A DNA stretch of 64,000 nt from assembly GCA_035575715.1 (NCBI GenBank), contig DATLXN010000006.1:310001-374000 (forward strand). Direction: 5' to 3'. Each line of letters starts with the position of its first letter. The stretch's first letter is position 1. This document shows positions 9,334-19,730 of this stretch, piece after piece. The notes below the pieces were generated by a model. It ran no database searches. It had not been told where the DNA came from and saw only the letters and a list, made by a program, of their open reading frames with translations. This DNA comes from JACCSI01 sp035575715 (GTDB lineage Bacteria; Acidobacteriota; Vicinamibacteria; Vicinamibacterales; UBA2999). A program made the position numbers and the translations under genes.

Positions 9334-10533
9334 CTATTCCGGCGGCGTCGCCGACTTGCGCGGCGGATTAAAGAACGGCGTCTTGGCCACCGTGGCGGCG
9401 ACGGCGTGGCGGTGTGCGTCGACCGTCATTTCGATTTTCAGCCGGGTGCCGACCGCAAAATGCGGCGCGTCAATGGTCGCCAGCGCAATCAACTTCTTCA
9501 ACATCGTCGACCAGGTGGTCGATGTCGCGCGACCAACCTGCTTGCCATCCTTATAAACCGGGACGGCGACCCGCGACGCCGTCGCCGGCGCGGTGGGCGG
9601 CAAACCGACCGCTTCAAAGAGTCGCTCGACCTCGGGCCAATCGACCTCGAGGCCAACAATCTGTCGCGCCGGGCCACGGCGATGCTCTGCCTGCAGGGCG
9701 GCACGGCCGATGAATGGTCCTTTCGCGAAATCAACCAGCCGTGCAAGGTTCAATTCGAGCGGGGTGTATTTCTGCGATTCGATCATCGCTTTGCGGCTGC
9801 TCTGGAAGTCCACGTCGGTCAGCAGCAATCCGGCTTCGATGCGGGCGACATCCAGTGCCAGCATGCCGGTCGGGTGGAGGTCAAATGTGGCGCCGACCGC
9901 AGCGATCGCGTCCCACACGGTGAGCGCCGCGTCCCACGGCATCCACACTTCGTAGCCGAGATCGCCGGTATATCCGGTGCGGGTAATGTGCACTGGTACT
10001 CCAGCGATCGTCGCGGGCGTCGCACGGAAATATTTCAGCGCGTCGATCGCGCCGGGCGCGACTTCGCGAAGCAGGCGTGCCGAGGTCGGACCCTGCACGG
10101 CCAGTGCAGCGACCTGTTCGGTGATGTCGTCGACAGTGACGGTCATGCCGCGCGCGTTCTCGGTCAGCCAGCGCAAATTGGGATCAGCGGCGGTCCAGCG
10201 ATACTCCTGATCGGCGACCCGCGTCACTGTGCCATCGTCGATCACCTTGCCCTCTTCGTCGCACCACGGCGTGTAATACACCTGGCCGACCGTCATCTTG
10301 GCCGCGTCGCGAGTAATGACGCGGTTGACGAGCCGCGTCGCGTCCGGGCCGGTGATGCGGTACTTGAACAGCGGCGAGATGTCGATGACCGCACAGGCGT
10401 TGCGGATGGCGTTGTATTCGTGCTCGTGGTGCGTCTCGTAGGCGCTGACGGCGTAATAGCCGGCCCAGTCGCGATAGTTCAGACTCTCGCAGAGCTGATG
10501 GGTGCGTTGATGGAACGCGGAGGCGATCGGCAC
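9334..10533 (-). CDS. GcvT-family aminomethyltransferase-like protein
   Basis: This 399-residue protein covers the tetrahydrofolate-binding GcvT fold. Landmarks are an early CAVIDISPLFKYRITGPDA segment, LAVQGPTSARLL, and the TRTGYTGDLGYEVW motif that shapes the folate site. The C-terminal beta-barrel (GCV_T_C) follows. It may be a true glycine-cleavage T protein, but no gcvH or gcvP is nearby. Its divergent partner flavoproteins suggest instead a folate-dependent demethylase or dehydrogenase-associated role. The GTG start has TAGAAT 5 nt upstream on the minus strand, fitting leaderless expression. Family is secure; physiological substrate is not. Confidence 0.85.
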   Translation of the reverse strand: MPIASAFHQRTHQLCESLNYRDWAGYYAVSAYETHHEHEYNAIRNACAVIDISPLFKYRITGPDATRLVNRVITRDAAKMTVGQVYYTPWCDEEGKVIDDGTVTRVADQEYRWTAADPNLRWLTENARGMTVTVDDITEQVAALAVQGPTSARLLREVAPGAIDALKYFRATPATIAGVPVHITRTGYTGDLGYEVWMPWDAALTVWDAIAAVGATFDLHPTGMLALDVARIEAGLLLTDVDFQSSRKAMIESQKYTPLELNLARLVDFAKGPFIGRAALQAEHRRGPARQIVGLEVDWPEVERLFEAVGLPPTAPATASRVAVPVYKDGKQVGRATSTTWSTMLKKLIALATIDAPHFAVGTRLKIEMTVDAHRHAVAATVAKTPFFNPPRKSATPPE

Positions 10534-10538
10534 GGGGA

Positions 10539-10544
10539 ATTCTA
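10539..10544 (-). promoter_or_regulatory. -10 element of a leaderless promoter for the GcvT-family gene (TAGAAT)
   Basis: TAGAAT on the minus strand is followed by 5 nt and the GTG start codon at 10533, leaving no room for a ribosome-binding site. Confidence 0.5.
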
Positions 10545-10548
10545 CGAT

Positions 10549-10579
10549 GAACTGAGAACCAGGAACGAAGAACGGAACG
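10549..10579. repeat. 7-bp tandem repeat (GAACNNN x4)
   Basis: Four contiguous heptamers GAACTGA, GAACCAG, GAACGAA and GAACGGA occupy the centre of the divergent promoter region between the GcvT-family gene and the first flavoprotein gene. They sit between the two -10 elements, so they could influence either promoter. Confidence 0.7.
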
Positions 10580-10599
10580 TGCGGAGTTGTTCCTTCCGC

Positions 10600-10605
10600 T
10601 ACTAT
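10600..10605 (+). promoter_or_regulatory. -10 element of a leaderless promoter for the first flavoprotein (TACTAT)
   Basis: TACTAT precedes the GTG start at 10613 by 7 nt. No Shine-Dalgarno sequence is present, and no clear -35 box is seen at 17 nt. Confidence 0.5.
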
Positions 10606-10612
10606 TCCTCCC

Positions 10613-12190
10613 GTGCGCTATGACGCGATCATTATCGGCGGCGGCCACAATGGCCTGACCTGCGCCGCTTACCTGGCCCGCGCCGGTCGCAAGGTGCTGG
10701 TCCTCGAACGCCGCCACGTTCTGGGCGGTGCAGCGGTGACCGAGGAGGTCTTTCCGGGATTCAAGTTCTCGGTCTGCTCGTACGTCGTGTCATTGCTGCG
10801 GCCGGAGATCATTCGCGATCTCGATCTGCCGGCGCATGGCATGGAACTGCTGCCGCTCGACGGCACCTTCACGCCGATGGCCAACGGCGATTACCTGTGG
10901 CGGGTCAACGATCACTACAAGACACGCCGCGAGATCGCCCGCCACTCGCGACTCGATGCCGAAGCCTACGAAGAGTATGGCAAGGCGATGATCGAGATGG
11001 GCCGTTTCGCCAAGCCGATCCTCGCTTTGACCCCACCCGATCCGACGTCGCTCGATCCACGCGGCCTGCTCGATCTGCTGGCGATCGGCAAACGCTTCCG
11101 GGCGATGCGTCCCCACGACCGCATCAATCAAGTACAGCTGTTGACGATGAGCGCGGTCGACTTTCTCGATCAGTGGTTCGAGACCGATGTCCTGAAGGCG
11201 ACCATGTCGGCATCGGGCATTATCGGCACGTTTCTCGGTGTGCGCTCGCCAGGCACGGCGTATGTCCTTCTGCACCACTACATGGGTGAGATCGACGGGT
11301 CGTTCCGTTCGTGGGGTCTCGCGCGTGGCGGCACCGGCGCGGTCTCGAACGCGATTGCCGCGGCGGCCCGCGGGTTCGGCGCCGAGATCCGCACCGAGGC
11401 GCCGGTCGCTCAGATTCTCACCAAGAGCGGCCGCGCCAGTGGTGTCGCGCTCACCAACGGCGATGAGATTCGCGCCGAGGTCGTGATCTCCAGCGTCGAC
11501 CCGCACCTGACCTTTCTCCGATTCCTCGATCCGCGACAGTTGCCGGATGACTTCGTGGAAGGCGTGCGACGCTATAAGTTCCGTGGCTCGTCCGGGAAGG
11601 TCAACCTCGCGCTCGACGGGCTGCCCGATTTCACGGCGCTGCCTGGCGCCGGCCCGCACCTGCGCGGCGCGATGTCGATCTCGCCCTCGATCGACTACAT
11701 GGAACAGGCCTACGACGATGCCAAGTACGGCGCATTTTCGCAACGCCCGTACATGGACATCGTCATTCCGTCGCTTACCGATCCGAGCGTGGCGCCACCC
11801 GGCAAACACGTCATGTCGTGCTTTGTGCAATACGCGCCGTACCACCTCAAAGAAGGGACGTGGGACGAGCAACGCGAGGCGTTCGGCGACGCGGTGATCA
11901 ATGCGATTGCCGAGTACGCGCCGAACATCAAGAACATCATTCGCCATCGCCAGGTGCTGACGCCCCTCGATATCGAACGCGAGTTCGGTTTGACCGAAGG
12001 CAACATCTTCCAGGGTGAGTTGACCCTCGAGCAGTTGTTCTTTCTCCGACCGGTACCGGGCTGGGCGCAATATGCCACGCCGGTCGATCGCCTCTATCTG
12101 TGCGGATCCGCCACCCATCCCGGCGGCGGGATCATGGGCGCTCCTGGCAAGAACGCTGCAATGCGCGTGCTCAAAGAGGTGAAAGGTTGA
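10613..12190 (+). CDS. Phytoene-dehydrogenase-like FAD-dependent oxidoreductase (PYROXD2 type), copy 1
   Basis: This 525-residue flavoprotein has an N-terminal Rossmann FAD-binding motif IIIGGGHNGLTCAAYLARAG (residues 6-25) followed by LVLERRHVLGGAAVTEE. Its C-terminal FAD-contact segment is YLCGSATHPGGGIMGAPGKN. The layout matches the CrtI/PYROXD2 amine-oxidase-like group. No carotenoid genes are present, so a desaturase role in pigment synthesis is unlikely. Members outside carotenoid clusters are mostly uncharacterised. The GTG start is leaderless. The gene overlaps its paralogue by 4 bp (TTGA), a sign of translational coupling. The divergent GcvT-family gene suggests a shared pathway that oxidises a methylated or amine substrate; this is inference. 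Confidence 0.9.
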   Translation: MRYDAIIIGGGHNGLTCAAYLARAGRKVLVLERRHVLGGAAVTEEVFPGFKFSVCSYVVSLLRPEIIRDLDLPAHGMELLPLDGTFTPMANGDYLWRVNDHYKTRREIARHSRLDAEAYEEYGKAMIEMGRFAKPILALTPPDPTSLDPRGLLDLLAIGKRFRAMRPHDRINQVQLLTMSAVDFLDQWFETDVLKATMSASGIIGTFLGVRSPGTAYVLLHHYMGEIDGSFRSWGLARGGTGAVSNAIAAAARGFGAEIRTEAPVAQILTKSGRASGVALTNGDEIRAEVVISSVDPHLTFLRFLDPRQLPDDFVEGVRRYKFRGSSGKVNLALDGLPDFTALPGAGPHLRGAMSISPSIDYMEQAYDDAKYGAFSQRPYMDIVIPSLTDPSVAPPGKHVMSCFVQYAPYHLKEGTWDEQREAFGDAVINAIAEYAPNIKNIIRHRQVLTPLDIEREFGLTEGNIFQGELTLEQLFFLRPVPGWAQYATPVDRLYLCGSATHPGGGIMGAPGKNAAMRVLKEVKG

Positions 12191-13758
12191 GCGCGCGAAA
12201 GGTCGTGGTGATCGGCGGCGGCATCAATGGGTTGACCTGTGCGGCCTATCTCGCGAAGGCCGGTTTCAAGCCGCTCGTGCTCGAAGCGACGGACCGGATC
12301 GGCGGGGGCGCATGCACCGCGGAGATCGCACCTGGCTTCCGTGCGCCGATCCTCGCGCACTCAACCGGACCCCTGCGCCATGACGTCATCGATGACTTGC
12401 AGCTGCGCAGCCACGGCCTGACCTTTCTCCCGAGCGAAGTCAGCGTCACCTCGCTCGCCATCGACGGCAGGTCGCTGGTCATCCACGAAGAAGTCAACCA
12501 GACCGCGGCGGCGCTGCGCGAGTGGTCGCCACGCGATGCCGAGCAGTGGCCGCGCTTCGTCTCGACACTGGCGTCCCTGGCGCGCGTCATCGGCACGCTG
12601 TATTCGGTGACGCCGGCCCCTATTGATGACGCGTCCGGCCGCGATTTGTGGGCGCTGCTGCGGACACTGCGAGCGTTCCGCGCACTCGATCAAGCCGATG
12701 CCTATCGCCTCCTGCGCTGGGGGCCGATGGCCGTTGCCGACCTCGTCGGCGAGTCGTTCGAGAACGAGCGTCTCCGTGCGGTGGTGGCTGCGGACGGCAT
12801 CTTCGGGACGCGATTCGGCCCGTGGTCCGCCGGCAGCGGACTGGTCCTGCTGCTGCGCGCCGCGAATGAGGCCCTCGGACCGGCCCGTTCATGGGTGGCG
12901 CGTGGCGGACCCGGAGCCATCGCCATCGCATTAGAAAGTGTCATTCGTAAACACGGTGGTGAGGTGCAGACCGGTAAACGGGTGGCGCAAGTGATGGTGC
13001 GTGACCAACGCGCCCGCGGCGTAGTGCTCGTCGACGGGACAGAAATTGCAGCCGCAACCGTGGTCTCCGGCGTCGATCCCAAGCAGACATTGCTGTCGCT
13101 GTGCGACGCCGCCGATCTTGGCCCAGAGTTTCTCTGGCGGATGCGCAACTATCGAACCTTTGGCACCGTCGCCAAGCTGAATCTGGCGCTCTCCTCGCTG
13201 CCGACGTTCCCGGGTGTCGATCGCGAATCGCTGACTGGCCGAATGCGCATTGCACCCGACGTCGACTATCTCGAACGCGCCTTCGATCATTCCAAGTACG
13301 GCCGCTACTCCCCAGCGCCATACATCGAGTTCACGGTGCCCTCGCTGCTCGACGATTCACTCATCGCAGGCGGAGGACATGTCCTGTCCGCGTATGTGCA
13401 GTTCGCGCCGTACCAGCTACGAAACACCAATTGGGATGACGCCGCGGATGGCTTCGCCCGTATGGCGATCGACACGCTGGAACAATATGCGCCGGGACTT
13501 CGCGGTTTGATCGTCGCGCAACAAGTCATCACGCCGCTTGACCTCGAGCGGACCTACGGGTTCACCGGCGGCCACATCTTTCACGGCGAACTGGCACTCG
13601 ACCAGATGCTGACGATGCGGCCGCTGCTAGGGTGGGGACAATACCGAACGCCGGTGCGTGATCTGTATTTAGGTGGTTCTGGCACCCACCCCGGCACCGG
13701 TCTGACGGGCGGGTCCGGCGCCAACGCGGCACGTGAAATCATTCGGCAACTGCGCTAA
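12187..13758 (+). CDS. Phytoene-dehydrogenase-like FAD-dependent oxidoreductase (PYROXD2 type), copy 2
   Basis: This 523-residue protein is a clear paralogue of the upstream flavoprotein. It has the same FAD motif (VVVIGGGINGLTCAAYLAKAG) and the same C-terminal segment (LYLGGSGTHPGTGLTGGSG). I place the start at TTG 12187, which shares bases with the upstream stop codon and follows a GAGGTGAAAGG ribosome-binding region. Frame upstream of this is only read-through of copy 1's end. The pair presumably arose by tandem duplication and may act as a heterodimer or on sequential substrates. Conserved N and C termini but divergent middles suggest different substrate pockets. It is the last gene before the secreted protein pair. 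Confidence 0.9.
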   Translation: MSARKVVVIGGGINGLTCAAYLAKAGFKPLVLEATDRIGGGACTAEIAPGFRAPILAHSTGPLRHDVIDDLQLRSHGLTFLPSEVSVTSLAIDGRSLVIHEEVNQTAAALREWSPRDAEQWPRFVSTLASLARVIGTLYSVTPAPIDDASGRDLWALLRTLRAFRALDQADAYRLLRWGPMAVADLVGESFENERLRAVVAADGIFGTRFGPWSAGSGLVLLLRAANEALGPARSWVARGGPGAIAIALESVIRKHGGEVQTGKRVAQVMVRDQRARGVVLVDGTEIAAATVVSGVDPKQTLLSLCDAADLGPEFLWRMRNYRTFGTVAKLNLALSSLPTFPGVDRESLTGRMRIAPDVDYLERAFDHSKYGRYSPAPYIEFTVPSLLDDSLIAGGGHVLSAYVQFAPYQLRNTNWDDAADGFARMAIDTLEQYAPGLRGLIVAQQVITPLDLERTYGFTGGHIFHGELALDQMLTMRPLLGWGQYRTPVRDLYLGGSGTHPGTGLTGGSGANAAREIIRQLR

Positions 13759-13839
13759 GAATGTCCGTCTAAAGCCGTAGGACCGGCCCCGGCGTCTATC
13801 TTGGCGGCACGCAGCGTTACACAGCTCAGAAGGGGCGTT

Positions 13840-15594
13840 ATGCGACACAGCTGTCTCGCGTTCACCTCCGTATTCGGCGCCGCTCTGATGGTCGTCGTCT
13901 CCGCGCAGCAACCGCTGCCGCCGCGTCCACCTCCACCTTCGCCTGCAGCGGGACAACCGGCGCCGGGCTCGGAGCAGCGAACACCTGCACGCGGCCTCCG
14001 GCCCGGCGAGTCTCCGCAAAAGGGCACCGCGACGCTTCGCGGATTTGTCGTCGCCGCAGATTCCGGCAACCCGCTCCGCCGCGCCGCTATCCGGGCGTCG
14101 TCACAGGACGGGCGCAGCAACGGTGTGACAACAACCGACGCGCAGGGCCGGTTCGAAATCAAGGAACTCATGGCCGGTCGCTACACGGTATGGGCGAACA
14201 AAGCCGGCTACGTCTCGATGACCTTCGGACAACGCCGGCCGGAACAGCCCGGCACGGTCCTCGATGTCCTCGAGGGTCAAATCGTTGAAAAAATTACGTT
14301 GAGCCTGCCGCGCGGCGGCGTCATCGTCGGAAGGCTCAGCGATGAATTTGGCGAACCGATTGCCGGCGCGCAGGTGCAGGCGATGCGTCCACGCTTCACG
14401 AACGGTGGGCGGCGGCTGATGCCATTCGGCATGAGCGCCATGACTGACGACCTCGGCGCCTTCCGCATCTACGGATTGACCCCCGCCGATTACTACGTCA
14501 GCGCGTCAGTGCGTAGTAACAACATCATGGGCGGACCGGCGACGATCACCACCACCGGCATGGACGGATTCGCGACGACCTATTACCCCGGCACGCCCGA
14601 CGTCAACGGCGCACAACGAGTGGTCGTGCGCGTCGCCCAGGAAACCACCGGCGTGATCTTCGCCTTGTCATCGGCGCGCCTGAGCACGCTTCGCGGGCGG
14701 GTCGCGTCGTCAACGGGCGAGCCACAGGTGCAATGGATGGTGCAGCTTCTGCCGAGAGACGGCGTCTTCATCGGTGGCATGCCGGGTGGCATGGCGCAAA
14801 CGCGCGGTGATGGATCGTTCGAGATGACCGGGGTGGCACCGGGTTCTTACAGCGTCAACGCCCGGCCAATGCGACAGCCGGGTGAGGAAGGTGAGGTCGG
14901 CGTCGCCCGCGTCGCGGTGTCGGGCGACGATGTGGATCACCTGCTGATTGTGACGTCGCGCGGTGGCGTTGCCCGGGGCACCATTTTCACGGACGAAGGC
15001 ACGCCGTTGCCGCTCCGCCCGGCGGAAGTGTTCGTGTCGGCGCGTTCCGTCGAGCCGGACATGTTCGGCTTCAGCGCGATGCCCAAAGTGCACGACGACT
15101 GGTCGTTCGAAATGGCGGGCCTGTTCGATCGACGCGTCATGACCGCGGGTGTGACAGGCGGGAGTGAATGGGTGATGAAGAGTATCCATCTCAACGGCCA
15201 AGACGTCACCGATTCCCCGGTGGAATTCAGCCCTGGCAGTGCGCTCGACGGATTCCAAATCGTCTTTACACGCAAGAAGACGACCGTCTCAGGCAACATC
15301 ACTGATGACCGCGGCAAGCCCCTGCTCGACGCTACCGTGATCGCCTTCGCCGACGACCCGGCGCGCTGGGGATTCGCCACGCGGTTTGTCCGTGTCGCGC
15401 GGCCAGATCAGGATGGCCGGTTCCAACTGCAGGGATTACCGCCAGCCGATTATCTGCTCGCCGCCGTGCAAGAGATGGAGCCGGGGCAGTTCCAGGACCC
15501 TGAGTACCTGGAGTCGCTGCGCGCGCAGGCGGTGCGCGTCTCGCTCAATGAAGCGGAGACCAAGGTCCAGGATCTGAAGGTGGCCAAACCATGA
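13840..15594 (+). CDS. Secreted carboxypeptidase-regulatory-like domain protein, copy 1
   Basis: This 584-residue exported protein has a signal peptide (CLAFTSVFGAALMVVVSAQ) and a Pro-rich linker (residues 25-60). Several beta-sandwich repeats of the CarboxypepD_reg/CnaB type follow, seen as recurring GRFEIKELMAGRYTVWANKAGY-like turns and R-G-x-V starts. No enzyme motif is visible. Such proteins are common in Acidobacteria and are thought to act in the envelope or as adhesive or sensory scaffolds. The ATG at 13840 is chosen because AGAAGGGG lies 5-6 nt upstream; the frame opens earlier at 13801. It overlaps the next gene by ATGA, so the two are coupled. Function unassigned. Confidence 0.75.
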   Translation: MRHSCLAFTSVFGAALMVVVSAQQPLPPRPPPPSPAAGQPAPGSEQRTPARGLRPGESPQKGTATLRGFVVAADSGNPLRRAAIRASSQDGRSNGVTTTDAQGRFEIKELMAGRYTVWANKAGYVSMTFGQRRPEQPGTVLDVLEGQIVEKITLSLPRGGVIVGRLSDEFGEPIAGAQVQAMRPRFTNGGRRLMPFGMSAMTDDLGAFRIYGLTPADYYVSASVRSNNIMGGPATITTTGMDGFATTYYPGTPDVNGAQRVVVRVAQETTGVIFALSSARLSTLRGRVASSTGEPQVQWMVQLLPRDGVFIGGMPGGMAQTRGDGSFEMTGVAPGSYSVNARPMRQPGEEGEVGVARVAVSGDDVDHLLIVTSRGGVARGTIFTDEGTPLPLRPAEVFVSARSVEPDMFGFSAMPKVHDDWSFEMAGLFDRRVMTAGVTGGSEWVMKSIHLNGQDVTDSPVEFSPGSALDGFQIVFTRKKTTVSGNITDDRGKPLLDATVIAFADDPARWGFATRFVRVARPDQDGRFQLQGLPPADYLLAAVQEMEPGQFQDPEYLESLRAQAVRVSLNEAETKVQDLKVAKP

Positions 15595-17291
15595 CGCGGC
15601 TGCTCATAGCGGTTGCGGCGGTACTCGCGTCGGCAATCGTCGTCGCACAACAGGGGCCGCCCGCGCGTGATCAACAGCAGCAGGTCAAGGGAAGCGGGGT
15701 GATTAAAGGCCAGGTGCTCGACGCGTCAACCGGGGGCCCAGTGCGGCGGGTCAGCGTGGTCGTCAACGGCAACGAACCGGGCGCGCGGGCCTCGACGTTG
15801 ACCGATGCCGACGGACGGTTCGAGCTGGCCCAATTGCGGCCAGGCCGCTACACCATCAGCGTCAACAAGAGTGGCTATGTTCCGACGATGCTGGGGCAAC
15901 GTCGCCTCAATGGTCCGGGCACGCCCGTCGAACTGGGTGACGGACAGACCGTCGAGAAACTGATCGTTCGGATCGCGCGCGGCGGAATCATCGTCGGCCG
16001 GGTGTTCGACGAATTCGGCGAACCGGCAGCCGGCGCCGAGGTTCGCGCGCATCAATATCGTTATCAAAATGGCCAAAGGCGCCTATCTGCCGCCTACGGC
16101 GCGGCGGGTAACGTTCGTACCGATGATCTCGGCGCGTTTCGTCTCTACGGCTTGCAGCCCGGTCAGTACTACGTCAGCGCGCGGGTCGGGCCGCCAGTGC
16201 GCGGCTTCAATGGTGAGCCGCCTGAGAAGGCCGCAGCGATCACCACCTACTTCCCCAACACGGCCGATTCCGGGGCAGCACAGCGCGTGACCGTCGCGTC
16301 CGCTCGCGAAACGGCAGCGGTGAATATCTCACTGCTCACCGGCGCCCTGGCCCGCATTCGCGGCCGCGCGGTGATGTCGACCGGCGAGCCGTTTGCCGGC
16401 AGCTCCGTCACGTTCTCCACGCGCGACGACAACAGCAGCTATTCCTCCTCTGGCGGTGTCGTCCGGGCGGATGGATCGTTTGATATTTCCGGCGTTGCGG
16501 CAGGCAACTACGTGATCAGCGTGCGTCCGCAGAATTCGCGCGACGGTGATGACGTCGAAATTGCGCGGGCGCCGCTAATCGTGAACGGCGAAGACGTCGA
16601 CGACGTGGTTCTGGTGGGTGGACGCGGCGCGATCGTCCGGGGCCGCGTGGTCAGCGATGACGGCAGTCCCTTGCCGATGCGCCCGCAAGAGCTCACGATT
16701 CAAACAATGCCGGGCGATGGAGAAGCCGGAAGCTACGTCCCTCCGGCTGCCGTTCAGGAAGATTATTCCTTCGAGTTGCGAGGGCTGTTCGGGAAGAGGC
16801 GATTGATGGCGAACTATTCGGCAGCGCCGGCCGGACTCGCGCCGCCGGCCAACCCGGCACCATGGAGCGCAAAGACGGTGCGATGGCGCGGCGAGGATCT
16901 TGGCGAACGGCCGTTCGATTTTTCAACGGGACAGGTGGTCGACGGCATCGAAGTCGTCTTCTCGAAAACATGGGCGGAGCTGACCGGCACGGTTGCCGAC
17001 GATCGCGGTATCGTGTCCGATGTCTGGCTCGTCCTGTTTCCCGCCGACGAAGCCCGGTGGACGAGCGAGCCGCGCCTGATTCGTGCGCTGCGACCCAACT
17101 CGCTCGGTGTTTACCGTTTTCAGCGCTTGTTCGGGCACGGCGACTATCTGCTGGCCACGGTGCCGGACATGGAACCCGGGCAGTGGCAGGACCCGGATGT
17201 TCTCAAGACCCTGGTCGACCGCGCGATCCGAGTTTCTCTGAATGACGGCGAATCAAAAGTTCAGAATGTGCGGATCGGATCCGCTCCATAA
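15591..17291 (+). CDS. Secreted carboxypeptidase-regulatory-like domain protein, copy 2
   Basis: This 566-residue tandem paralogue of the preceding gene has a signal peptide (LLIAVAAVLASAIVVAQ), a short Gln-rich linker (RDQQQQVKG) and the same series of beta-sandwich modules. Shared phrases include GRFELAQLRPGRYTISVNKSGY, IIVGRVFDEFGEP and DDLGAFRLYGLQPGQYYVSA. Both proteins end with a very similar DMEPGQ...IRVSLNDGESKVQ type segment, which points to duplication of a whole gene. The 4-bp ATGA overlap indicates translational coupling, so the products may be needed in equal amount. No catalytic residues are recognisable. Predicted location is periplasm, outer membrane surface or medium. Confidence 0.75.
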   Translation: MTRLLIAVAAVLASAIVVAQQGPPARDQQQQVKGSGVIKGQVLDASTGGPVRRVSVVVNGNEPGARASTLTDADGRFELAQLRPGRYTISVNKSGYVPTMLGQRRLNGPGTPVELGDGQTVEKLIVRIARGGIIVGRVFDEFGEPAAGAEVRAHQYRYQNGQRRLSAAYGAAGNVRTDDLGAFRLYGLQPGQYYVSARVGPPVRGFNGEPPEKAAAITTYFPNTADSGAAQRVTVASARETAAVNISLLTGALARIRGRAVMSTGEPFAGSSVTFSTRDDNSSYSSSGGVVRADGSFDISGVAAGNYVISVRPQNSRDGDDVEIARAPLIVNGEDVDDVVLVGGRGAIVRGRVVSDDGSPLPMRPQELTIQTMPGDGEAGSYVPPAAVQEDYSFELRGLFGKRRLMANYSAAPAGLAPPANPAPWSAKTVRWRGEDLGERPFDFSTGQVVDGIEVVFSKTWAELTGTVADDRGIVSDVWLVLFPADEARWTSEPRLIRALRPNSLGVYRFQRLFGHGDYLLATVPDMEPGQWQDPDVLKTLVDRAIRVSLNDGESKVQNVRIGSAP

Positions 17292-17311
17292 CGAATACGA
17301 AGTGATGTGCG

Positions 17312-18277
17312 TTAGAAGTAGTCGAGCCGTGTGAACGCGACCTGGGTCGCATCGAGTGGCGGAAGCGGCAGCGTACGGTCCTTTAACGGCCGAACCATCA
17401 TCACTTCTGCCGTTGGCGTATCGACGCGCGTGATCTGCGGTGGCGCGAAGTGGGCCGGTAGCCAGGCGCGGATCTCAGGCGGATCGAGATGCGGCGTGCG
17501 CGCCAGCATCAGTTGCAGCATCGCCCCGGCGCGGGCGCCTGTAGGATCGCGATCGCCAATGTCCTCGATGTACCACTTGCCGTCATAGACCGACGACACC
17601 AGGTAGGCCACGGCCTGATGGCCTTCTTCGGTGACCAGAAACTCGATATCGCGAAGTCCCGGCGGGCCAAGACCGGCCAGCAGCCGTTTCCTGGTCACGC
17701 CAAACCGGATCCAATCGTCGCTACGGTCCAGCGAGAACCGCGCATCCCTGGTTCTGTTCGCGCTCATTTCCGCAATGCCTGGAATATCGCGGTCATCACC
17801 GGCGCGAACAAGGACCGCGGGTGTGCCGCGGCCGCGTGTCACCTCGATGCGCGACTCGAGCAGCGGCACCGGCACGAATTCGAGTCGTTCGTAAAACGCC
17901 GGCTCAATTTCCGAGAACAGCATTGCGAATTCATAACCCTCCGCTTCCGCGGCCTCGAGCATCAACTGCAGGAGCCGGCGGGCACCGCCCTGGCCGCGGC
18001 GGCCGGGCGATGTAAAGACAGCGCCGATGCCGAGGACACGACGGATCCGGCCATCGAAGCGGGCGCTGAGGTCGTAGCGCTTTGCACTTGAAGTGACCGC
18101 TCCACGCTCGACCAGCGCTACTCGGTCGAGGTGGCTGCCGCCCCATGGCGTGCGCAGTTGCGCGGTCCAGAAGCGTGAATACTGTTCTTCTGCCAACCCG
18201 TCGCCCCAAATCGGGAAAGATTCTTGAAGGATCTGCTCCAGGTGGGCGCCGGTCGCCGCGACGAGCTGGTCACTCAT
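17312..18277 (-). CDS. GNAT-family N-acetyltransferase (Eis-like, two-domain)
   Basis: This 321-residue protein has an acetyl-CoA binding loop RRGQGGARRLL at about residues 96-106, matching the GNAT motif A (R/Q-x-x-G-x-G/A). The extra C-terminal part is longer than a minimal 150-residue GNAT domain. It resembles two-lobed enzymes of the Eis class, with FYERLEFVPVP as the usual GNAT ending of the first domain. It should transfer an acetyl group to an amine; the acceptor is unknown. It is convergent with the secreted protein pair, 20 bp apart, and divergent from the DUF1800 gene. No partner genes suggest a pathway. Confidence 0.75.
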   Translation of the reverse strand: MSDQLVAATGAHLEQILQESFPIWGDGLAEEQYSRFWTAQLRTPWGGSHLDRVALVERGAVTSSAKRYDLSARFDGRIRRVLGIGAVFTSPGRRGQGGARRLLQLMLEAAEAEGYEFAMLFSEIEPAFYERLEFVPVPLLESRIEVTRGRGTPAVLVRAGDDRDIPGIAEMSANRTRDARFSLDRSDDWIRFGVTRKRLLAGLGPPGLRDIEFLVTEEGHQAVAYLVSSVYDGKWYIEDIGDRDPTGARAGAMLQLMLARTPHLDPPEIRAWLPAHFAPPQITRVDTPTAEVMMVRPLKDRTLPLPPLDATQVAFTRLDYF

Positions 18278-18327
18278 GGCTTAAACCCAGGAAGGTAGGT
18301 GTTGGTCAAACGGGTTGAGGGTACCGC

Positions 18328-19725
<1,398 letters not shown>

Positions 19726-19730
19726 GCACC

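Noticed and set aside
10790..12118. Minus-strand frame of 442 residues
   Set aside because: It lies fully opposite the first flavoprotein gene. Its composition is antisense-like (Arg, Asp, His rich), and the plus strand has clear FAD motifs.
10613..13758. Carotenoid biosynthesis locus
   Set aside because: The flavoproteins resemble CrtI only in general fold; no phytoene synthase or other crt gene is present.
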